Of a stretch of DNA of 7,958 nucleotides, positions 1 through 4,982 are shown piece after piece. Each line of letters opens with the position of its first letter. Positions within the stretch are counted from its first letter, which is position 1. The notes under the pieces were generated by a model, which ran no database searches, was not told the origin of the DNA, and worked only from the letters and a program-made list of their open reading frames with translations. The DNA lies in the NCBI GenBank assembly GCA_964431205.1, contig CAYSIX010000193.1, positions 1 to 7,958 on the forward strand, given 5' to 3'. The position numbers were made by a program, and so were the translations under genes. The DNA is from CAYSIX01 sp964431205. GTDB lineage: Bacteria; Planctomycetota; Phycisphaerae; Phycisphaerales; Phycisphaeraceae.

Positions 1-831
1 GCGGGGTTCCTGGTCGAGCCGATCCAGGGCAAGGGCGTGCACCTGCCGGATGAACGGTATCTGCCGGAGGCGGCGGCGTTGTGTCGGCGGCACGGGGCGT
101 TGCTGCTGGCCGACGAGGTGCAGACGGGCCTGGGCCGCACGGGCCGATGGTTCGCGTGTGAGCACTGGGGCGTCGAGCCGGACGTGCTGGTGCTCAGCAA
201 GGCGCTGTCGGGCGGGTACGTGCCGGTCGGGGCGGTGCTGTGCAAGCGGTGGGTGTACGAGAGGGTGTTCTCGAGCCTGGACCGGTGCGTGGTGCACTCG
301 ACGACGTTCGGGCAGAACGACCTGGCGATGGCGGCGGGGCTGGCGACGCTGCACGTGCTCGAGCACGAGCGCGTGGTGGACAACGCCGCGGCCATGGGCG
401 AGCGGCTGATGGCGGGCCTGCGCGGGCTCGCCGGGAAGTACGAGCTGGTCAAGGGCGTGCGCGGCAAGGGGCTGATGGTCGCGATCGAGTTCGGCCCGCC
501 GCGGAGCCTGACCCTGCGCGCCGGCTGGTCGCTGCTGCACCGCGTGGACGCCGGCCTCTTTCCGCAGGCGGTCCTGATCCCCCTGCTGCGCGAGCATCGG
601 GTCCTGGCCCAGGTCGCCGGCCACCACCAGGACGTCATCAAGCTGCTGCCGACGCTGGTCATCGACGAGTCCGACACGCGGTGGATCGTCGAGTCGCTCG
701 ACGCGGTGCTGGCGGCGTGCCACCGCTTCCCCGGCCCGGCGTGGGAGGTCGGCAAACGCCTGACACAGCACGCGATCGGTCGCAAGCCCGCACCCCAGCC
801 GCCCCCGATGCCCGCCGGCGCCACCGCGTGA
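1..831 (+). CDS. Class III PLP-dependent aminotransferase, C-terminal part (5' end outside window)
   Basis: The frame is open from base 1 and ends at TGA 829-831, giving the last 276 residues of a protein that in this family is usually 400-480 long. The class III (ornithine/acetylornithine aminotransferase-like) signature is clear: LVEPIQGKG, then LLLADEVQTGLGRTG, then DVLVLSKALSGG, with the PLP-binding lysine at codon 199-201. HSTTFGQNDLAMAAG matches the usual cofactor-phosphate and substrate-binding segment. The C-terminal part (LLHRVDAGLFPQ, then VAGHHQDVIKLLP, then CHRFPGPAW) is not the typical ArgD tail. From memory it resembles the subgroup that includes HpnO-type hopanoid aminotransferases, but I cannot confirm this, so the substrate is left open. 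The protein ends in a Pro/Ala-rich tail. It probably ends its own transcription unit, since a gap of about 690 bases and a weak terminator-like hairpin follow. Confidence 0.93.
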   Translation, partial: AGFLVEPIQGKGVHLPDERYLPEAAALCRRHGALLLADEVQTGLGRTGRWFACEHWGVEPDVLVLSKALSGGYVPVGAVLCKRWVYERVFSSLDRCVVHSTTFGQNDLAMAAGLATLHVLEHERVVDNAAAMGERLMAGLRGLAGKYELVKGVRGKGLMVAIEFGPPRSLTLRAGWSLLHRVDAGLFPQAVLIPLLREHRVLAQVAGHHQDVIKLLPTLVIDESDTRWIVESLDAVLAACHRFPGPAWEVGKRLTQHAIGRKPAPQPPPMPAGATA

Positions 832-862
832 TCGCATGAGGCGGGATGTGTTGCGCTGTCCT

Positions 863-888
863 TGCACCTTCGACCGTGCACCTTTTTT
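863..888 (+). terminator. Weak Rho-independent terminator candidate after the aminotransferase
   Basis: TGCAC (863-867) pairs with GTGCA (876-880) across an 8-base loop, and two C and six T (883-888) follow. The position, 32 bases after the aminotransferase stop, and the T-run fit a terminator. A 5-bp stem is short, so termination efficiency is doubtful. Confidence 0.4.
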
Positions 889-892
889 CACC

Positions 893-970
893 ACTGGTCT
901 GCAAACTGGTCTCGAACTGGTCCGGAAACTGGTCTGGTTTCCACAGCGCGCTTGTCCAAACCAGACCAGT
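893..970. repeat. Four phased ACTGGTC direct repeats plus an inverted copy forming a 13-bp stem
   Basis: ACTGGTC begins at 893, 905, 916 and 928, so the steps are 12, 11 and 12 bases, close to one helical turn each. The last copy extends to ACTGGTCTGGTTT (928-940), whose exact reverse complement lies at 958-970, giving a perfect 13-bp inverted repeat around a 17-base spacer. Just beyond, GTCAC-CCC-GTGAC (985-997) and a further GGTGACC (1008-1014) add smaller symmetric elements. The arrangement could be an array of protein-binding sites on one DNA face, a structured RNA end, or a decayed repeat element. The sequence does not decide between them. Confidence 0.6.
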
Positions 971-1069
971 GGCCGAATCTTCCAGTCACCCCGTGACCGA
1001 ATGGCCAGGTGACCAAACGACGTCATCGGCAATCATCTCCCGCTTTCATCTCCTGCCCTCCAGCCTCCT

Positions 1070-1104
1070 GACTCCCGACTCCTGACTCCTGACTCCTGAC
1101 TCCT
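1070..1104. repeat. Heptamer tandem repeat (GACTCCT)n
   Basis: Five 7-base units run without interruption: GACTCCC once (1070-1076), then GACTCCT four times (1077-1104). A degenerate copy (GAATCA) follows, and related CTCCTG words precede it from about 1064. Short heptamer tandem repeats of this kind occur between genes in some bacterial groups, including cyanobacteria, and I also associate this unit with planctomycete genomes. On the complementary strand it reads as SQESGV-type peptide repeats, an artefact often seen in automatic translations. It lies in a pyrimidine-rich non-coding stretch. Confidence 0.85.
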
Positions 1105-1225
1105 GAATCACACCCCTTCACCCTTCCCCCATTGGCTGCTGCTACGGCGCGCGCGCCGCGGTTGGATCGCCCCCGTTCAGGGTGACTTGAACCATCTGGC
1201 AGGCCCTCGAGCCGGTCGTGCCGTT

Positions 1226-1266
1226 CGACGCGTGCGTCGCACGAATCGTGCCCGAGCGTGCGCACG
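1226..1266. repeat. Cluster of three short palindromes (possible operator region)
   Basis: Three symmetric words follow one another: CGACG-CGTG-CGTCG (1226-1239), GCACGA-A-TCGTGC (1239-1251) and CGTGCGCACG (1257-1266, a perfect 10-bp palindrome). They lie about 255-295 bases upstream of the lipoprotein start at 1519. Such a cluster may be bound by dimeric regulators, but CG-rich DNA makes short palindromes by chance and no known operator is recognised. Confidence 0.35.
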
Positions 1267-1518
1267 GGCGGTGCCCGGGTCGATGACTCGATCCGGCGGG
1301 CGTCGGTTTCCCCTCGGCGGGGCTTCGGCGGGGTCTTGGCGGTGGTCACGATCCGTGCCGACGCCCGCTCGACGAGCCGGCAAGCCCCTTGTGCTTTGGG
1401 GCCGGTCGGCCGTGCCGCTGGTCGGTCCGCGCGACTCCTGGCGGGGCGATGACGGGGGGGGTTGCTGTCCGGGTCAGCATCCGATGGGTTAGGGAAGTCC
1501 CGAACGAGGGTGATCCAC

Positions 1519-1971
1519 ATGCACCGGATCTGGGCAGTTGGGATTTTGGTGGCTCTGATTGCTTCGGTCGGCTGTGCGCCGGCGGTGGTCGGTCGCTGGC
1601 GGGCCGAGCCGTTCCAGCCTCGGGCGGACGGCGGGGATGTGTCGCCGGGCGCGCTGGTACTGGACGTGGACTCGGACGGCACGTTCTCAGCGGTGTTCAC
1701 CTCAGAGGACGGCAAAGTCAAGCGGGGAGCGTCGGGCGACTGGGATCAGGAGACGGGCCGGCGGTACCGGCTGTTCACAAGCGCACGGCCAGACGGCGCG
1801 CGATGTGCCGGCCCCCGTGGAGGCACAGACCACGGCGGCGGGGGCGGCCGCCGGATCACCCGCGGGCGGCGCGACGGCCGACGAGCTGGCGCAGCAGCTT
1901 GCCAACCCGATCGCGAACCTGATCAGCGTGCCGCTGCAATCGAACTTCGACTTCGGTGCCGGGCCCGATGA
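1519..1971 (+). CDS. Lipoprotein with small lipocalin-like beta domain; reading frame disrupted near 1780
   Basis: ATG 1519 is preceded by GAGGG (1506-1510) at 8 bases. The first 19 residues form a lipoprotein signal peptide, with hydrophobic residues 4-17 ending in ASVGC, so Cys19 is the likely lipidation site (the -3 position is not the usual Leu). Residues 24-88 (VVGRWRAEP, then ALVLDVDSDGTFSAVF, then GDWDQETGRRYRLF) have the alternating pattern of small envelope beta-barrel or lipocalin-like domains that begin with GxW. I cannot name the family. After about 1780 this frame becomes Arg/Gly-rich, loses its strong third-position GC preference and runs to TGA 1969-1971. The same DNA is then clearly coding in the +1 frame for the barrel protein. 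The genuine coding part is therefore about 1519-1780, and the product would be either a broken lipoprotein or the export leader of a fused barrel protein. Confidence 0.6.
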   Translation: MHRIWAVGILVALIASVGCAPAVVGRWRAEPFQPRADGGDVSPGALVLDVDSDGTFSAVFTSEDGKVKRGASGDWDQETGRRYRLFTSARPDGARCAGPRGGTDHGGGGGRRITRGRRDGRRAGAAACQPDREPDQRAAAIELRLRCRAR

Positions 1972-2623
1972 GGACGGGTTTCGCTACACGTTGAACGTTC
2001 AGCCGGTCATCCCCTTCGATCTGAATGAAGACTGGCGTCTGATCACGCGCACGGTCCTGCCCGTGATCTACCAGAACGACGAGGTATCGGCGTTGAGCCC
2101 GGACGACGAGTTCGGTCTGGGCGATGCGACGCTGTCGCTGTTTTTCTCGCCGAAGACCGAAAGCAACGTGACCTGGGGTGTCGGGCCGGTTTTTTATCTG
2201 CCGACCGCGACGGACAACGCGCTGGGGGCCGATCAGTGGGGGCTGGGGCCGACCGGCGTGGTCCTGGTGGTCGAGGGCCCGTGGACGTACGGGATCCTGG
2301 CGAACCACATCTGGTCGTTCGGCGAGACGGAGGACTTCGACGAGTTTTTCGTGGATCGCCCGCGGATCAACGCCACGTTTTTGCAACCGTTCGTCTCGTA
2401 CAACGTGGGCGGAGGCTGGAGCGTGGCGGCGCAGGCCGAGGCGACTTTCGACTGGGAAGCCGAGCAGTGGACCGTGCCGGTGGGCCTGTTTGCGAGCCAG
2501 GTGTTCCAAGTGGGGGACCAGGCGATGAGTCTGGCGGCCGGCCCACGCTACTACGTGGAATCGCCGCCCGACGGGCCCGAGTGGGGATTTCGAATCAATC
2601 TGACACTGGTCTTCCCGAGGTGA
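1805..2623 (+). CDS. Outer-membrane beta-barrel, porin-like 'transporter/neuromedin U' family, lacking its own signal peptide
   Basis: The frame is open upstream to a TTG at 1559, but coding signal begins only about 1781. GTG 1805 is the first plausible in-frame start after that and gives 272 residues; it is a placeholder, not a supported start. After a Pro/Ala/Gly linker come ELAQQLANPIANLISVPLQ and NFDFGAGPDEDGFRYTLNVQ, typical of a barrel family widely annotated as transporter or neuromedin U. Alternating strands follow (WGVGPVFYLPTATDNALG, then WTYGILANHIWSFG, then DWEAEQWTVPVGLF, then GPRYYVESP), ending in FRINLTLVFPR. Normal members start with a Sec signal peptide; none is encoded here in this frame. 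The upstream lipoprotein signal at 1519 is in frame 1. Dropping one base, for example one A of AA at 1779-1780, would join them into a 367-residue lipoprotein-barrel. The likely role is an outer-membrane channel for the substrate of the enzymes downstream (inference). Confidence 0.75.
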   Translation: MPAPVEAQTTAAGAAAGSPAGGATADELAQQLANPIANLISVPLQSNFDFGAGPDEDGFRYTLNVQPVIPFDLNEDWRLITRTVLPVIYQNDEVSALSPDDEFGLGDATLSLFFSPKTESNVTWGVGPVFYLPTATDNALGADQWGLGPTGVVLVVEGPWTYGILANHIWSFGETEDFDEFFVDRPRINATFLQPFVSYNVGGGWSVAAQAEATFDWEAEQWTVPVGLFASQVFQVGDQAMSLAAGPRYYVESPPDGPEWGFRINLTLVFPR

Positions 2624-2712
2624 GTGCGATCGATTGATCTGCGTCTCCCGCCGGACCATTCGCCGGGCTCCGCGTCGCATCGATCCACGCGCCGAGAAAG
2701 AACCGTTTGGCC

Positions 2713-2719
2713 AGGAAAG
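2713..2719 (+). promoter_or_regulatory. Ribosome binding site that decides the FGE start
   Basis: AGGAAAG lies 8 bases before ATG 2728. It supports this ATG over the in-frame TTG at 2707, which lies upstream of the site. Confidence 0.65.
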
Positions 2720-2727
2720 TGTGCAGC

Positions 2728-3879
2728 ATGAAGCCGAGCAGGGTGCTTGCCATGATGACCGTGGGGGTGGCGGCGTCCGCGTCGGCGCAGCAGGGGACCA
2801 AGCCCGCGACCGAGCACATGCAATGTCACCACGCGGCCGCGCTCGAGCGACCGCCGCTTGACGAGACGCGGGCGTTGGGGGATGCGCCGCGCGGCGTGCA
2901 CGCGCCGATGTCTGACGACGGTATTGTTCGTGATGAGCGTGACGGCGGGGGCGTGGAGGGCGAGCCGGCATCGCGGGACGGCATGGTCTGGGTCGCCGGC
3001 GGCACGTTCACGATGGGTGCCGACGGGCCGCGGGCCATGCCGAACGAGCGTCCGGCACGGCGTGTGACGGTCGAGGGGTTCTGGATCGACGCGACGCCGG
3101 TGACGAACGCGGAGTTCGCCGAGTTCGTCGAGGCGACGGGTTACGTGACGACCGCGGAGCGACCGGTGGACTGGGAGGAGCTGAAGAAGCAGGTCCCGCC
3201 GGGGACGCCGAAGCCGGCGGAGGAGATGCTTCGGCCGGGGTCGCTGGTGTTCACGCCGCCGGACCACGCGGTGGACCTGCGTGACATGCGCGGCTGGTGG
3301 ACGTGGACGCCGGGCGCGTCGTGGCGGCACCCGGAGGGCCCGGGCAGCACGATCGAGGGGCGGGAGGAGCACCCGGTGGTGCAGGTGTCGTGGGACGACG
3401 CGGTGGCGTACGCCCGGTGGGCGGGCAAGCGGCTGCCGACCGAGGCCGAGTGGGAGTACGCCGCGCGCGGCGGCAGCGAAGGCACACGCTATCACTGGGG
3501 CGACCAATTTCTGAAGGACGGTCAGCACATGGCCAACACGTTCACGGGCGAGTTCCCGCACCGCAACACCGCGGCCGACGGGTTCGAGCGGACCTCGCCG
3601 GTGAAGAGCTTTGCGCCCAACGGCTACGGGTTGTACGACATGGCGGGCAACGTGTGGCAGTGGACGGCCGACCGCTACCGCGAGACACCGGACGCGCCGC
3701 CGCACCCGTTTGCTCGCGTGATCAAGGGCGGGTCTTTCCTCTGCCACGTGGACTATTGCGAGAGCTATCGACCGACCGCGCGTCGGGCCCTGCCGGCCGA
3801 CACCGGAAGCGGGCACGTCGGATTCCGCTGCGTCCGAGACGCTGGCCGGCCAACCTCAGAGGATAGAGACTCACCGTGA
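2728..3879 (+). CDS. Exported formylglycine-generating enzyme (sulfatase-maturing, FGE/SUMF1 family)
   Basis: The 383-residue protein oxidises the active-site cysteine of sulfatases to C-alpha-formylglycine using O2 and copper. Residues 1-20 are a Sec signal peptide ending ASASA before QQG. A disordered linker to about residue 85 follows and includes HMQCHH (30-35). The FGE fold runs from GMVWVAGGTFTMGAD (from 85) through EEHPVVQVSWDDAVAYARW and KRLPTEAEWEYAARGG to YGLYDMAGNVWQW and GFRCV near the end. GGSFLCHVDYCESYR carries Cys339 and Cys344 in the C-x4-C spacing of human FGE Cys336/Cys341, so this looks like a true oxidase and not one of the many FGE-fold proteins without cysteines. The start at 2728 is chosen from its ribosome binding site and signal peptide. 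Its stop overlaps the GTG of the phosphatase gene (GTGA, 3876-3879), and the sulfatase that is its probable substrate is two genes downstream. Confidence 0.93.
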   Translation: MKPSRVLAMMTVGVAASASAQQGTKPATEHMQCHHAAALERPPLDETRALGDAPRGVHAPMSDDGIVRDERDGGGVEGEPASRDGMVWVAGGTFTMGADGPRAMPNERPARRVTVEGFWIDATPVTNAEFAEFVEATGYVTTAERPVDWEELKKQVPPGTPKPAEEMLRPGSLVFTPPDHAVDLRDMRGWWTWTPGASWRHPEGPGSTIEGREEHPVVQVSWDDAVAYARWAGKRLPTEAEWEYAARGGSEGTRYHWGDQFLKDGQHMANTFTGEFPHRNTAADGFERTSPVKSFAPNGYGLYDMAGNVWQWTADRYRETPDAPPHPFARVIKGGSFLCHVDYCESYRPTARRALPADTGSGHVGFRCVRDAGRPTSEDRDSP

Positions 3880-4982
3880 ACGGTCTATCGGTCACAATCG
3901 CGGCGTGGACGGAGATACCCGTTTCCGGCGGACACCGCTCAACTGAAAGGATCGCTAAGCGGCTTCTTGCGCCCCCGGCCGCCTGCCTCGCATTGTTGGC
4001 GACGACCGGAGCAGTCTCGGCGGACGAAACCGGCGGGACCCTGCCGTCGTGGAACGACACACGGAGCAAGCACGCGATCGTCGCCTTTGTCGAGCGCGTA
4101 ACGACTGAGGGCTCGGCGGACTACGTCCCGCCCGCCGAGCGCATCGCGGTGTTCGACAACGACGGCACGTTGTGGTCCGAGCAGCCGGCTTACTTTCAGT
4201 TGTTCTTCGCGATCGATCGGATCAAGGCGATGGCGGCCGATCACCCGGAGTGGAAGGACCGGCAGCCGTTTGCGGCGGTGCTGGACGGTGACGTCAAGGC
4301 GCTGGCGGCGTCGGGCGACAAGGGGATCCTTCAGCTCGTCATGGCCAGCCACGCGGGCATGACCGAGCGCGAGTTCGCCGGCACCGTCCGTGACTGGCTG
4401 GCCACGGCGACGCACCCCGATACCGGCCGACCTTACACGGAGATGGTCTTTCAACCGATGCTTGAGCTGCTGGAGTATCTCCGGGCCCATGACTTCCGGG
4501 TGTTCATCGTCTCCGGCGGGGGGATCGACTTCCTGCGGGTGTTCTGTGAACGTGTCTACGGCATTCCGCCGGAGAATGTCGTCGGCAGCAGCATCAAGGC
4601 AGCGTTCGAGATGCGCGACGGCAAGCCGGTGCTCGTCAAGCAGCCGGAGATCTTGCTCGTCGACGACAAGGAGGGCAAGCCCGTGGGCATCCACCAGTTC
4701 ATCGGCCGGCGCCCGATCCTCGCGTTCGGCAACAGCGACGGTGACCTGCAGATGCTGCAATACACCACGATCCCTCGCGGCGATGACGACACGACGCCGC
4801 GACTCGGACTGATCATCCACCACGACGACGCCGAGCGAGAGTTCGCCTACGACCGCGACTCGCACGTCGGCAGGCTCGACCAAGCGCTCGACGAGGCGCC
4901 GCGGCGCGGCTGGGTCGTCGTGAGCATGAAGAATGACTGGAAGACCGTGTTTGCAGACCCTCACTTGAAAGGAACGCGATGA
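3876..4982 (+). CDS. Exported HAD-superfamily phosphatase (phosphoserine phosphatase-like)
   Basis: All HAD motifs are present: motif I FDNDGT (Asp94 nucleophile and Asp96, counted from GTG 3876), motif II Ser213 in FIVSGGG, a motif III lysine (Lys268, or Lys265) in DDKEGKPVGI, and motif IV GNSDGD (Asp288, Asp290). The alpha-helical cap lies between motifs I and II. The protein should hydrolyse a phosphomonoester outside the cytoplasm; the substrate is unknown. The signal peptide core KRLLAPPAACLALLATTGAVSA ends before DETGG. The start is uncertain. GTG 3876 overlaps the FGE stop but adds about 27 residues of non-signal-like sequence. GAAAGGA at 3945-3951 followed by 5 bases leads to AAG 3957, exactly where the sulfatase gene with the same site and spacing has ATG. 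An original ATG there would give MRLLAPPAAC and a 341-residue protein. The 3' end overlaps the sulfatase start (ATGA, 4979-4982). Confidence 0.88.
   Translation: MNGLSVTIAAWTEIPVSGGHRSTERIAKRLLAPPAACLALLATTGAVSADETGGTLPSWNDTRSKHAIVAFVERVTTEGSADYVPPAERIAVFDNDGTLWSEQPAYFQLFFAIDRIKAMAADHPEWKDRQPFAAVLDGDVKALAASGDKGILQLVMASHAGMTEREFAGTVRDWLATATHPDTGRPYTEMVFQPMLELLEYLRAHDFRVFIVSGGGIDFLRVFCERVYGIPPENVVGSSIKAAFEMRDGKPVLVKQPEILLVDDKEGKPVGIHQFIGRRPILAFGNSDGDLQMLQYTTIPRGDDDTTPRLGLIIHHDDAEREFAYDRDSHVGRLDQALDEAPRRGWVVVSMKNDWKTVFADPHLKGTR
3945..3951 (+). promoter_or_regulatory. Shine-Dalgarno sequence facing an AAG codon instead of ATG
   Basis: GAAAGGA is identical to the sulfatase site at 4967-4973 and has the same 5-base spacer, but the triplet at 3957-3959 is AAG. 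It suggests the true or ancestral phosphatase start was here. Confidence 0.5.
4967..4973 (+). promoter_or_regulatory. Ribosome binding site of the sulfatase gene
   Basis: GAAAGGA lies 5 bases before ATG 4979, inside the last codons of the phosphatase gene. This fits translational coupling at the ATGA overlap. Confidence 0.75.

Larger units (their letters stand above)
832..1518. other. Gene-poor intergenic stretch rich in short repeats
   Basis: I see no convincing gene here. The open frames on both strands encode Arg-, Gly- or Ser-rich low-complexity peptides without recognisable motifs, and no tRNA-like arm is apparent. Base use changes along it. From 840 to about 1135 it is less GC-rich than the genes and, from 1040, strongly pyrimidine-rich on this strand. 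From 1140 to 1518 it is very GC-rich again, with many short palindromes. It contains the terminator candidate at 863-888, the phased ACTGGTC repeats at 893-970, the heptamer repeat at 1070-1104 and the palindrome cluster at 1226-1266, each listed separately. The promoter of the downstream genes is probably here, but I cannot place -35/-10 boxes. Confidence 0.6.

Noticed and set aside
893..1104. Possible CRISPR array
   Set aside because: The repeats are only 7-13 bases, with 4-5 base spacing or none. There are no unique spacers of 30 or so bases and no cas genes.
1187..1492. Plus-strand open frames in the GC-rich part of the intergenic region
   Set aside because: The peptides are Arg/Gly-rich with no motif, no good ribosome binding site and no coding-type base bias.
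1023..1721. Minus-strand open frame of 232 codons across the intergenic region
   Set aside because: It ends in SQESGV-like repeats that are just the translated GACTCCT tandem repeat. It overlaps the lipoprotein start and shows no domain.
2551..3816. Long open frame on the minus strand (421 codons) opposite the FGE gene
   Set aside because: The product is Arg/His/Pro-rich without motifs. Long antisense frames are expected opposite GC-rich genes, and the plus strand holds a clear FGE.
3862..3889. Imperfect hairpin at the FGE-phosphatase junction (GATAG facing CTATC, and ACCGT-GA-ACGGT)
   Set aside because: The stems are short or bulged and mutually exclusive. This is not enough to call a regulatory element.
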